Assembly: GCF_905475345.1 (NCBI RefSeq) | Contig: NC_066608.1 | Span: forward strand, 744,001-808,000 | Source of the DNA: Vespula vulgaris | Lineage: Eukaryota; Arthropoda; Insecta; Hymenoptera; Vespidae | Reading direction: 5' to 3' | DNA length: 64,000 nt | Part shown: positions 1 to 13,224 of the stretch, piece by piece | Layout of the letters: every line of letters begins with the position of its first letter | Position numbering within the stretch: position 1 is the stretch's first letter | Made by a program: the position numbers and the translations under genes | The notes under the pieces: model-generated | The model's database searches: none | Told to the model about the DNA's origin: nothing | What the model saw: the letters and a program-made list of their open reading frames with translations, nothing else

Positions 1-974
1 CTAAAAACAGCAAATACACGACAACGTCGAGCCGTCAGCAATTATATTCGTAATTCGAATCCTACGTTAACAAGCCATAAGCTAAATTCAACTGTAAATA
101 TATAGAAGAAAATCGATGCGGAAAAGTCGACTAAATTTTACAGTTATAACTTTTGTCACAATAAAAGCATGTAATTCAACGTGTCAGGGGAGGAGAGTCG
201 TCAAAGAGAAAAGAAAAAAGATCTCTGTGAAACGTAAGAACGGTATGTAAGGTGTAGGAAAAATATGTGTATATATATTCGTATACACGTATATGCACGC
301 ATGGTACCGTTGCATTTCCGGTAGAAAGAGGAGACTCGTCCTGGACCTACGGTGTTGGTACGAAAGGTAAGAAGAAGGGCGCAGGGAGGAGAGGAGAGGA
401 GAGGAGAGGAGAGGGCAGAGGAGCGAAGCGAAGGCGAAGGTCGAAGGTCGAAGGTGTGGTAGGTGAGAGGCAAGAGTGAAAGAGGGTAGGAGCGAGCGAG
501 CGAGCGAGCGAGAGAGAGAGAGAGAGAGAGAGAGGGAGTGGGAGAGGGTGATAGGGAGAGAGGGAGGGAGGGACAGAGAGACGTATTAGAGAGAGATAGA
601 GGGAAGGCGCGCACGAATAAGGACGCGAGTGGTGGGGGGTGCGCGCGCATCCATCGAGCACGCCGCCGAAGCCGCATGGTCGGGTAACTTCAGTAACTCC
701 GTAACCTTCGAACGTCGAGCCCATACTTTTCTCCTTCGCGAAGGAATTCGTTGAGCGTGTACACTGTTTACGTTCGTTTATCGTAACATTTTTTCTCCCC
801 GCATATTAACATACGCATTATTTATTAACACGACGTTCGCTAAATTGAATATATACGTCGTAATAGGGTATCGAACGTATAATAGTGAATTATGAACAAT
901 CCCGTATGATTCCCGCGCTTTTCTGTGACTAGGATTTTTTTTCTTCGAAGAGAAAAAAGAGAACGAGTAGCATC
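1..974 (+). other. Upstream and probable 5' UTR / promoter region of the receptor gene
   Basis: No coding exon is supported here. The stretch is AT-rich at both ends, with a purine-rich centre at about 360-610 holding GAGGA repeats, three tandem cgaaggt units (about 429-456) and a (GCGA)n(GA)n tract. The open frames on both strands are translations of these repeats (SLSLSL, RRGEERRGE). The transcription start cannot be placed. The sequence just before the ATG (agtagcatcATGa) is an acceptable insect start context. Confidence 0.6.
385..534. repeat. GAGGA / CGAAGGT / GCGA / GA compound simple repeats
   Basis: GGAGA-type repeats run from 385 to 414, cgaaggt units at about 429-456, (GCGA)n at 491-510 and (GA)n at 511-534. 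They lie 440-590 bp upstream of the start codon. (GA)n tracts can bind GAGA-type factors in insects, but no function is shown here. Confidence 0.9.
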
Positions 975-1510
975 ATGAAAACGACGAATAATTATCTTCT
1001 CGTTGTATCTATTATATCGTTCTTTACGACCTCGATATTTTGCGAACCGAACGACGCTACTACCACACGTATTCCTATATTAAAGTGTTGCCCGCGCGAT
1101 AAGGAACTAATCGTGTCCATTGAGAATGGTATTTCGAAGGTTACTAACGATTGCAGGAAAAGCACGACGGCATGGCAACCAAAGATCTATTCGCCGACTC
1201 GACAAATGCAATTTAACGAGCCGTTAGACGGATGGAACGTTTTGGAGGGTAGAAGACCGGAATGTCGAGACGATTCCGTTTTGACCAAGATCCCATCGAG
1301 AGCGGCTGTACCCTTCATATTTCTCGAAGATGGTTATGCTATCGTCGATGGAAACGTCGAGGAACCGATTGCACCCAACGATTACTGTGCCGACGCCAAT
1401 GCTATCTTTGTTTGCGTTAAGAAAACCCCGGAAGGGAATCGTGCCGCGGCGACTATGAAACCCAAGATTAGGCGTTGCTGCGGAAAATCTGCCGTTTTCC
1501 ACGAGGGCAG
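975..1510 (+). CDS. mthl1: Exon 1 of mthl1-like receptor: start codon, signal peptide, first ectodomain module
   Basis: The start is the ATG at 975, directly followed by a hydrophobic leader (YLLVVSIISFFTTSIFC, residues 7-23) typical of a cleaved signal peptide. No better upstream in-frame ATG with a leader is visible. Residues 38-147 carry six cysteines (C38, C39, C60, C97, C138, C147), beginning with a KCCP motif. Residues 165-169 (IRRCC) open a second similar module that continues in exon 2. The exon ends with AG before a strong donor, gtaagt at 1511, leaving the first two bases of an Arg codon (phase 2). The opposite-strand open frame here is a shadow. Confidence 0.95.
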
Positions 1511-4500
1511 GTAAGTTCAACTATTATTTTCATTCATATCCGATTCCAATATTTCAAGCGATGATCAAATCAAGCGTTTGAAATGATCCTAATATAAATC
1601 CGTAGAAAAAAAAAAAATATGTTTACCGATCCGAAGAAGAGCGGGTTTATTATTTAAATATACGCAGATATTAGATATATTGCGTCTGTCTATAAACTAA
1701 GTATAAATATTCCCATTAACATTTATCACGCGGTACAGTTGTTTTCTTTTTCGTCGGTGTTCGTATTCTTTGCGTTGTTATTTCGAAAGGCAGTAAATAA
1801 TTATTATTTTTTTTCTTGTGTCAAGCTACGTGAACACGTCGCAACACGTTGTCGACTACTCTGTTTACATTCCTTTTGTTCCGTTCTCTTTGGAACGTCT
1901 TTAAACGAAAACTTGGCAGAGAAAAAGAATGTAAATAATTTCTCCTTGTTATTTTTCTTGTTTTTCTTACTTTTTCATATGATTATTATCAAGATATATT
2001 TCGATACCTATTTCCGTAACACGCAATTCTTATTACGTTCGCTTAGTAACGAAATTGGTTACGTTCGAACATCATCGAAACGATTTTGTTAAAGAGAAAT
2101 CAATTTTAACGCATTGGAATCGAAAGCGTTTAGAAACGATTTTGCTTACTGTTACTTTCGACGTTTGTGTCTTTATCGAGAGGTACGCTTTTCTGATAAT
2201 TTCAGCTGAAGAGATATTGCACCTTTCCAAGTCACTCGTAGAAAAGAACTTTTAATATATACGATATACGATTAATATAGAAATTTATGGACGATGTTGG
2301 AAAAAAGAATTACGAATGCAATTCTTGGATGAATTAAAAAAAAATATATATATATATAATAAATCTAGGGATTTCTGTTATTGCCGATGTAATCAACGAA
2401 GGCTAAGAATCACAATTTTCTAATCCATCGTTGTATTTAACAGGGAATCGTGCGATTTTGTAAACGAGTCGGAAGACACGACACCGTTATTAGGAGACTC
2501 ATCGGCAATGGTGGACATAGTGTCAGGATTTCCGGCTTGTCCTCGGGGGGACAAATACACGATCTTGGCCGACGTAAAAGATGCCGTATTGCAGTTGGAC
2601 GGTAGCATGAAAGTAGACGGTGTTATTTTACCGAGCGGCCAGTTTTGCGTCGAGAGGATCAAGGAACTCAACCAGGCGGTCAAGGTCTTCGCTTGCTCCG
2701 AACACGCACCGCAAAGGTGAGAGTGCTCAGCCTCTGCGTTTTTATCTTTTTTTCCTCTTTTTTTTATATTTATCTTCTTCGTCTTAACTTTATCCTTTTA
2801 TTTTACTTTTTATCTTCTTTCTCTTCTCTTATCTTTCTTTCTCTCTCTTTCTCGTCGACTTCCGCGAATGGTTCGACGTTTCTTCGTAAAGAGGGAGAGA
2901 GAGAGAGGGAGGGAGAAAAAGAAAGAGACTCGACTAAACATTTACACGTTAAAGATTTCAAGAAATTTTCTTAGTAGATCGAGCGCAATATTCTTCCAAG
3001 AAGAAACACTATGTTCGTTTCTCCTACCTAGCTAGCTTAAGCTGTATCTTCTTTCACGGATATTAATATCGAAAATTATATACCCCCTCGATCGTCGCCG
3101 ATGGTGCGTGAAACATCTTCGACACCGAACCAACGAACGAAACGAAGAGTGAAACGTAGCACGTTAAACCCGTAACTGTTCTACAGAATTTTGCGAGATA
3201 TGTTTTTTTTACTCGTTGTTTGTTCAGACAACGCGTCGTTCGTTTAAAATACTGTCAGCCTAATTGCGAATAATATCGTTGAATTATTTATTTATTAAAT
3301 TTTATCGATCTTATACTTTTGATATTTTCTATTTTTCTTTTTTTTTTTTAAGAATTTTTAGATCGATTTACGATCGATTACTTGGATCAAATCGATCGAC
3401 TCCAAGTATGACAATGATATCAAAATTTCAGATAATATCTCTCTCTTTTTCCCTGTCTTTGGAGATGCTATCAACAATAAGAATATTCTCTGTAAATATC
3501 GTATTATCATTCGGAACGTGCGAGCGTTCGACTTTTTCTCAAAGAGAATAGAGAAATGACGTAACTAACTAGAAAGGATGTAGAGATAATCTTACATGTA
3601 AAGTGCTAAAAGCGTAATCGACGTGAGTGGTTTCTCCTCGTCTTTAATGAGAATTTATATATTTCAACTTACTTGGCGAAAGAAAAAAGGAAAGAGAGTC
3701 GAGGGAATTACGCAAAAAAATTGATCAAAGTCGGCGAGTTTTTCGAACTCGTTTGTAGGACTCGATTAAATCTACGTACGTAGGTATGCAGACACGTTTA
3801 TATATAGGAAGGTGATAAACGAGAGTAACTTGAGAAAATTATAGATTTGTGAGTGTATTCGTTGCGTCCTAATACCATCGAAGAGTTGAAAAAGAGAGAG
3901 AAAGAGAGAGAGGGAAAAAGATAGAGAGTGGCAATACCCCGTTGATACGTACGCGAAGAGCCTTCGATTATCGATCGATTTCCGTTTCCCCTTTGAACGA
4001 AGAGTCTCTTTGAAAAAGCGTGCATACGTTATACCCTTATTTGCGATCGCGTAACGCAGATGCTGTGCTGTACTGTGCTATACCGTGCTATGCCGTGCTT
4101 GCAGCACAGCATCGTGAAGTAACGCGAACCTCCAATCCGCATAAATATTATCTCCGTGGTAGAAACTTGGTTCAGACTCTCTACCGTAGTCTCTCTTTCT
4201 CTGTAACGTTTGAAATACCTATTCCACCCTTTCGCGAAAATAAATGAAAATCGAAAGGCTCTTTTCTCTCCGTGCGCTCGTTTTCTGAGCGAACGTTAGT
4301 GACGAAATTATCGGAATCTTTCCAAAACGCTTTCTCCTCTCTCAGCCTCTCTCGTGACTTTCACTTTGTCCGTGTATACGTGTATGCTTTCTTACTATAA
4401 CTCAAATACGTATTATCTCCTTGAAAAGATTACGATCTATGTATATTCGTACCTTTAACATTTATCGCTTCAATAGCATTACAATTTTCTAAAGAATTTA

Positions 4501-4965
4501 TTTTTATATAAATTATCCATGGATATTGTTCTCGGGTAACGATAATACGAGGATATAACCGTAACGATCGTACGTAGTAAAGCGTTATGGTAGACAAGGA
4601 TGTGAAAGGATTCAAGTTTCGAGACGACAAAATTGGAAAAAACAAAATTGTTAGAATTCATCTTACGACTACTACATTTCCGGATGATTCATTCGGACAA
4701 ATAACGGTTCTCCGAGAAGTTGCCAAGGACTATTACATTTCTTAGGGATTATTACTTCAGGATATCCTAAAATAACATACATACGTGTATATATATATAT
4801 ACATATGTACACTACACGCGCATATATATAACAATCGAGAGACGATAATCTTTTCAAGAGTTTACACGAAGAATTCGTCGCGATAAAGAGTTTGAGATGC
4901 CATTGGTAAATACTTTTACGGATAATTCGAGGTCAGGAAGATGCGTCGAGATGATTATACGTTTT

Positions 4966-5014
<49 letters not shown>

Positions 5015-5220
5015 CATGAGAATGTAGCACGAAGAAACGGAGGAGTAGAGGAGGGAGGGAGGAAAGGGCGAAGGGCGAAATTTAATCAGGCATGCGGTGG
5101 ACGAAACGCGATGAAGTATTACGGTGCATTATTCGTACGTCTCGATGGAACGAGAACGCGTGAGCGTGCAAAAGAGATAGATGGATAAAGAGCAGCGAGT
5201 GCATCTGTGTGTGTATGTAT

Positions 5221-5252
<32 letters not shown>

Positions 5253-7595
5253 TCCCTCGGCATAAAAGATCGATGGAATAACTCGCTGGCATGCCATACT
5301 GGCACGCGGCCAATCGATCGATCGCTGATACCGAGAGATAAAGTTACCTCGAGTTTAATTAAACTACGAGCCCGTTAGAAAGCTGAACGAAGAAGAAAGC
5401 AGTTGGAATAATCTGTCTTCGGTTAGATCGATTCAAGAATGAATTTCTCTAAGCAAATGATAGCGATACGTGCTCGAATCGAATCATTTCGGGGATTTAA
5501 TTTAATATGTTAATACGCGGTAGAAATTGATCCGAATAAAAAGAGGAGAGAACGTTGAAAAGGGAGCAAAATTTTCTAAATGAAATTAACGATAATTTAT
5601 TTGTCGTCTGAAATTAACGGTTGTTAATTGCGAAAGGATAATCGAAAGAAATATATCCGTGTAATTTGTTTGACGGCGACACGTGCAAGCAACAGACGTC
5701 AGGTTCGCTTTCCTATCCCCCTCTATGGGCTTTATCATAATTTTATTTCTTTTGCTCTCTCATTTTCTTTCTTCTTTTTTTATTTTTTTTTTTAATACGT
5801 TAAGTTGATCGTCAAAAAATGATCTCGTAATTTGTCAATGAAATAATACGTTCTAACAATGTATTTGAAACCGGATTGATTAACCGTGTGAGGAGATAAT
5901 CGGTGGATATCTCTATGTAGTTGGTTCTTTTTTTCAGACCACACGTGCAAGCAACAGACATCAGATTCACGCTCTATCCGGTCGGCTTTATCATCAGCGC
6001 TGTGTTCTTGGCAGCCACCTTGGCTGCTGGTTGGCTGTTACCAGCGTCTCATCACGTTTTGCACTGGCGATGCCAGACTCATCATGTCGCTTGCTTGATG
6101 CTTGGCGATCTTCTCATGGCTATCATTCAGCTAGCAGGAGATTCCCTCCGCGGTGGAAGTTGCAAGGCTCTTGGTGAGTCATCCTCTTTTATTGCCTTTT
6201 TTCTTCCCTTTTTCTTGCTACGTTTTTTTCTTCTCTTCTTTCTCCACCTCCTATCGTTGCTCTAGGACTCTCTACCCCCTCCCCCATAACGTTATGGCGT
6301 GCGCCGTGTTCCTTAGACCGTGTCACCCCTCCGAACAATCTTGGAAAGCGATAAGCATCAAAGGGTTCCTACGAGTCGGAGGAAAGCCTTCTCGAGCTAG
6401 CAGGATGCGTGTATGTGTTACTCGCGAATAAGAGGAACAACTTATCTTTAAGTGATAAGGAAATTGCATTTGGGAAGAAAAGATTCTTATCGTTTTAGTT
6501 TGAAATATTTCCTACTTCAACACCTGCACTTTGTCCTGACTTTCTCCACTTCCCGCTATCTCTCTCTCTCTCTCTTTCTGCTTCGCTCTCTCTTTCTTTC
6601 TCACTCTCATATTTTTTCATGGCGCATTTATTTTATGATCTAAATCATTACCTTTACACCGGGATGATAAGATCGTTTAAGAGAGTATATCGTATGCACC
6701 TCTTATCTTATCGATAACTAGTATATACATGCACGTGTACGTGTCAATGCAAGATCCTTCTTTTTTATTATTTCTTATTCACTTTTATCTAAATATTTTT
6801 TTTAACAAGTACGTGTACTCTAAAAAAACTCTTGTGACAAGAGTTCCGAAGGATCTTACATGTTTTAAAACTACAAACAGTAATCAAGGTCCTATTAAAT
6901 GCTTAAAAAAAAAGGACAAGAACTTTGAAACATCTTACAAGTATCTATTGCATACGATGAGCTGACGCATACACGAACGAATATTAATATATATATATAT
7001 ATATATATCGTGTAAAAGACAATCCTTTCGAAGGATTCAACAATACGTTTAACATTTGCATTGGATTCCTTTTTTTTCTGAAGCTGATCTCGATTATACG
7101 GTCAATGACAAACGGCGGAACTAAATACACAGATGGAATTGGGAATCCCGGCGCCTATATGCGGCCACCGAGCGAGACCGAGCTTTATTTGCCACCCTCG
7201 TCCTCGTACCTATGCTTCCACCACTCTTCTCCACTTTAACCCCAACCCTCTGCTACTCTTCCCTCCCCACTCCCTCTTCGTTGTCTATCTCTTCGGCGAT
7301 CCCCAAAACTCCGGGGGTAATTATTCGGATAATCGTAGTAATCCCTCGTAAAGCTTCGCTTCTCTCTCTCTCTCTCTCTCTCTTTTGGTCCCGCTTTCCG
7401 ATCGCGAAAATCGATTAGCGCGTGTATACCTCGCGAAACTCTGGCTTCGTAATGGTCCGCAGAGGCTCTCATTCGCGTTTCTACGATTTATTTAACTCGA
7501 ATCATCCCCCTACTGTGTGTTAAATCCATGGCTATCTGTTTCCATCTCTGTTTATCTCTCGCTCACTTCCTCTCTTTCTCTTTTTGTCTTCCTTT

Positions 7596-7638
<43 letters not shown>

Positions 7639-10475
7639 GTTTCTCTCTTATCGACCACGAGAGATTAACGAAACAATTTTTTAGGATAAAGTTAAATTAA
7701 CGGTTTGTAGGAATTTAGAAGAAAGAAATCGGATACTAAAATTTATTTAGAATAATTTTTATATCGAATCATATCCGGATGAGTCGGGTACGTAAAGAAA
7801 ATTTGACAGAAGTTGAACGTTAATGAAATGATCGAAAGAAGACTTAGAATCGGAAATGAGATTGTGAATCATCGATTTTTTTTTTTTTTTTTTTGGATAG
7901 AACTTCGATCATCTCGATGACAATTTTGTTTCTCTCGCGAATTTAGTTTTATTTTGGTCGATTGAAGTTGGAGCATCATCTAGCGTAACGAACGAAAGAA
8001 AGTTGGTCACGAGCCCATGTAATTTCTGTAATTTGCCAAAGATCGTTCGATTGAATGGACACGCCGATGAAAGCAGGTTTATAACTTCCTGTGAGGTAAT
8101 AAAGCAGGGCCACGTTGAAGACGACTGCCCCTCTTCCTTCCAGTTAGTCGAGAGGTCGTGGACCTCCACGAAAAACCGAAGAAAGGAGAAAGTGGAACGC
8201 GCCTTCGAGTGACCCACAATCTCCCCTCCCTCTCTCTCTCTCTCCTTCTCCTCCTCCTTCTCCTCCTCCTCCTCGACTACTTCTCTCTTTCCACTTTATT
8301 CGATCGTCTTATCTTCTCTTCTCGAAGTTGCTCCCCCTTTTTATGAACTTCTTCAAATGAAACGTTGTAAATAAATCGACGAGAACCCGAAAAGAAAATA
8401 TTTATTTGAAAAATTTGTAATGAAAAAAGTTTAGTTTTGTATTTTTTTTCTCGAGGGATAAAACAATGTTTCTTTTTTTTTTTTATTTTTTCTTTTTTTT
8501 TTAAGTATCGAGAATGCACAGGTGTAAATAAATCGATAGGGATCGGAAGGAAATATTTATTGGAAAAATATACCATAAACAAATTTGTAGAATTCTGTAT
8601 ATATATATATGTATGTACGTATCTTGTTTTTTTCTTTTCTTTTTCATTTTTGGTAGAAAAAATTGGAATGGAAAATTCATTAAATTTTTTATATCTTTTT
8701 GTTATATGAAACAATTTCTTTTTTTTTGTAAGGTATCGAGAATGCAGCTGCAAATTTGATAGGATCGCAAGGAACTGTCCATTATTTGTAAAAAATAATG
8801 GATACACTGTAATATCTAAAAAAAAATTTGTCAATATTTGATTAAATTAATTTCTTTTCCTATAAACAGAATTTCTTCGCAGTATCGTTGAAGTACGGTT
8901 TTCCTCGTACATTTTTCTTCTATTACTTTTTCTCTTTCTTTTTCTTTTTTCTTTGGAAAAATGCAGTTTTCAACGACAAGTAACACGCGATGCCTAGTAT
9001 ATATCCTATTACGAGGAAACGTAGCATATCTAGATGTATCAGCGTATAATTTTCTTTTAAGTAATACACGCATGCAACGCGAAGTCACGTATCGCACGAC
9101 AAAATAAAAACAGAAAGATTAAAAAGAAGAAGGGCAACGTATTCGCGATCGTGATAACGGTAATCGGATTCCATTAATTGTTAGTCCATGTCGGTCTACT
9201 TGTCGAATCTTCAAAGAATCACTCAAATTCTTTTCGAGTGCCAAAGGCATTAGCCCTCTCTCTCTCTCTCTTTTTCTTCTTCTATTTTTCTTTTTTGCCT
9301 CTTTTTTTTCGGCTCCTTTTTTTGTCATCTTTTTTTCCGATCGACCTTCGAGCGACGCGAAAGCGCTGAATAACGCGCGCAAAATGTACGCTTACCAGCA
9401 ATGTATGCTATTCGAAACGTTTTTCCGAACTCATCCTCTTCTTTCATGAAAGAAGAATGCGAACAAGAGGATGCTTTGTGAGCTCTTCTTCTTCTTCTAC
9501 GTTCTCTGTAAAAAGAAGGTATTGTGCGATATCCTCGACGATCTTGCGACAGATAGCCGGGATCATTGATTTTTCAAGGATTTTCACGTATCTACGGAAG
9601 ATCGGGATTTTTGAAAATTAAAAGGAGGAGGAAACAAAATTCTGTAACGAGATGAATATTCCGGTCATAGTCAATTTCGTAATGATTTTCGATTTGAAAA
9701 AAAAAATTAGAAAAGAAGAAACGTAGATTCAACGAATTGAAAAATTCATATCGTAATCGTCGTAATTGTCACGCTCGAGGACTTTTATACATTTGAAAGT
9801 ACAAAGTTCATATCTCGTGCAAAGTTCTTTACCAAGTTATTAAGTAACATGAACAGACTGATATTTATATATATATATACATAGAAAAACGAATACGATT
9901 ATCTCGTTTACAAACGACAATATATCCATTATTCGTTCACCTATTAGTAAATACGTTCGATTGTTAGGACTTTGAATGAACGTTATTCGATTCGATTTAA
10001 TTAGACCCAATATTTTCTCTCGGCCTAGATCAATAATTATCGTGCATTAGGTATGTTTCTTAATCCTCGACAGAAAGGAGAACTTTGTTTTACTACGAAT
10101 CGATCGTAGTCGTCGGAAGTTTCGATAATAAAGAATTTCGATAAGGAGGAACGCCAAAGTTCTCTTAAATGGCTCCAGTCATTAACAACGAAGCCCTTTA
10201 TAACTAATAATATCTCTGCATTTCATATACACATATAAGAATGTTGAATGGAATCGACTTATTGCGATTCTTTACTACTGAATTCGATAAAGCACGAATG
10301 CTAATTAGACGCAATGTAAATGACTTCATCGTTCGATCAGAACCGACGTAGTTTGGTTTAATGTTTGTAGACCGCGAAAGGGTAATATTTTTGAATACGA
10401 GAACGTCCCGATAAAAAAATGAAATAAATAAAAAAAAAGAAATAAAATAAAATAAAAGAAGAGGGACAGAGTGAA

Positions 10476-10544
<69 letters not shown>

Positions 10545-12653
10545 GTGCAAGCGTGATGCATTCGATGCTGGTAACAGTTATCTCGTCTGGCCACTTTTTT
10601 CTCAAATGAATTCGTTTGAAAGTCGATCGTCGAATACCATTGGTATCGTGCTCGACGTAAATCAAGATACACCATTGGTCTCCCATATACCAGCTAGCCA
10701 GCTAGTGAAATTAATCTGATATACCAGTGGCCAGTAGGTAATATTTTTGAAGAAACAAAAAAATATGTTTGAGAGAAAGAGAGAGAAAGTTCCTTTTTTT
10801 TTCCTTTTTTCATTCTTTATCTCAACGCAATATTTTCAGCTCCGTTGAAATATGATCGATATCGAACAACAACGTTTATTTATTAATCGATTTTCTGCTC
10901 TTCATTATCCGAACTACATCTTGTTTGGTATTTCAAATATTTCATTCTCTCTCTTTCTCTCATTATTTCATTCATTGGCTTCTGTCAAAATCAGCTGATC
11001 GAGGAACGTTCGTTTATCAATCAATTTTCGTGTTTCCTCGTTAATTCCTCGCTTCTATCTACCTAATTTTTATTTGTCATAATAAAAGAAGATAATTATT
11101 TATTATTAAATTATAATATTATTTCTATACCAATATAATTATACTATACAACTCTTATACCAGACAAAAAATAACTTTCCATGATATACGAATTAAGCTT
11201 GCATTGATAAAACAAAAAAGAAAGCTTATAGAAATACAGACGTATCTGTTATTTGAAAGCAATATGGTATTCAGAGAGAGAGAAATACTATATAATTTTC
11301 TTTTCGTTTGTTATTTAAAAAAAAATTTACACTTTCTCTCTCTCTCTCTCTCTCTCTCGATTATCTCAATCTATTATTCCTTTCCGAAGTCATCGATCAT
11401 TAATAACGATAATTGAGAAGATAAATCCCTCGTAGATCTGTTCGACTATGAAATTAATATCCCATCTGCATAGCAATTCGCGTTATTAGTCGTAGGCTGT
11501 AATAATCGAAGCTATTCAAAGTGGTACTCGGTACAATGTACATCTCAAAGAAAGAAAAAGAAAAAGAAAAAGAAAAAGAAAAAGAAAAAGAGAAAGAGAA
11601 AGAAAGACAGAGAACGGAGCCAGATATTTTCTTATGTTGGAGTCTTGCTATTTAAATAGAAGAAGAGAGGAGAGAGGAGAGAGGAGAGAGGACGAAAAGA
11701 GGGCGACGAGGGGGAGAGGGAGTGATCTATCGTAAAAATTCAACAAGCGTACGCTTTCTCTCTTATACCATACGCGTACACTTATGCTAACTCGCAGACA
11801 TACTTGCTCTTTGCTTTACGATCCTACCACTAGAAGAAGGATAAGTTGCAACTCTGAGATGTAAGAGGCTATGGTGCACGGTGCCAGCACAGTGCACTAC
11901 TGCAAAGAGGCGAGAGAAAGGGACGTGTACAGCGGCGAGAAATCGCAACTCGTTGATATTATTCAACCAGAGAGAAAGAGAGAAGTATAATAAGAGCGAC
12001 AGAGAGTAAGAGTGACAAAGAGATAGAGAAAGAGAGAGAAAGAGTTAAATGGTAAGAAATGTGTCTTCGTTTTAAACTTAAAGAAAAGAGCACTATGTCT
12101 TGGCCAATGTTCTTTTTCTTATCGTCAATGATGGGTAGAGGGAGAGCAAAGGGATTACAAAGATGAAAAAGGGAAGCTTTCGAATATCGGAAACATATGG
12201 AATATGTTTTGCATAGTCAATAGGGTCGTGATTCTGATTCTCTCTTTTCTACTTGTAAAAATCCTTGGATTCTTTTTTTTTCTCTTTTTCTTTTTCTTTT
12301 TTTTTTTTTTTTGACGACGAGACTTGTCAGACTTATGAACGAATCGGGAGTAACAGGGGGGAATTTTTTTGCTTCTTTAATACAGGATTACGTCTGTCGA
12401 AAGAAAAAAGATCGACGACGAAAGTTAACTATATATTTTGAATTTTAACATTCAATAACTTTATGTAATAACTTCGAAGTCACGTATACACACGCTCGTA
12501 TATATTTTTGTAATCATTTCGATCGGAGAAAAAAACGCGATAGTGGATTATAGAAGATTCGAGTTTGATCAGACGTCTCATATTCGACAAGACAATTTTC
12601 TAGTATTCTTCTCGTTCGTTTCTCTTTCTTTCTAATTCATAAATGCACACTCT

Positions 12654-12706
<53 letters not shown>

Positions 12707-13189
12707 CTCGACATGATTTTTCCATTTGGATGAACAAATCCAGAGCGTGGAAAATAGCCGACATTGTCTGGCACAGGTAATCGAACGAGAACAGCGATAC
12801 GTACTGCAAACGTTGCCGGCTCTGAACGACAATTGGAGAAATAATTGATCAATTTAACGTTACGTGACTGGAACATGTTTCGTCGTGGAGAAACTGAGAG
12901 AGAAGGAGAGAGAAGGAGAGAGAAGGAGAGAGAGAGAAGACAAGTGAAGGTCCCATGGCGCCAGGGCTACCCTTCCTTTTGCCACTCTCATACCCGAACT
13001 TCTCCTTCATCTTCTTCTCCTTCTCTCCCCTCTTTCCCTTTTCTACCTCCTTCCATTCCTCCTCTACGTCCTCTCCTCTTTCAACGTTTCTATTCGAGCC
13101 GACCGAAATGATCCTTGTCGACAGGCTGACAACGATTCAGCTCTCTCGTAAACATGATCGATGCTAGTCTCCCCTTGTTCATTAAAAAT

Positions 13190-13224
<35 letters not shown>

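Larger units (their letters stand above)
2717..5937 (+). other. Intron 2 (3221 bp)
   Basis: The borders are gtgaga and tttttcag. It contains a pyrimidine-rich stretch (2740-2860), a purine-rich stretch (2890-2930), a hairpin-forming element (4055-4116), a (CT)n tract (4969-5015), a (GA)n tract (5221-5248) and the pseudo-exon at 5677-5740. No other coding sequence is supported. Confidence 0.9.
6174..10200 (+). other. Intron 3, part 1: non-coding
   Basis: It begins with gtgagt and a T-rich stretch. It holds (AT)n at 6987-7008, (CT)n at 7361-7382, 7599-7648 and 8227-8274, a low-repeat block at about 7970-8220, a diverged three-copy repeat at 8362-8815 and a 20-bp palindrome at 9437-9456. The rest is AT-rich sequence with no recognisable feature. 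Open frames on both strands are repeat-driven or have no recognisable domain. Confidence 0.85.

Noticed and set aside
6283..6297. 14-bp palindrome ccataacgttatgg just after exon 3
   Set aside because: Several palindromes of this length are expected by chance in 64 kb.
8277..8834. 185-codon minus-strand open frame
   Set aside because: AT-rich, Lys/Phe/Tyr-rich low-complexity translation of a diverged local repeat; no recognisable domain.
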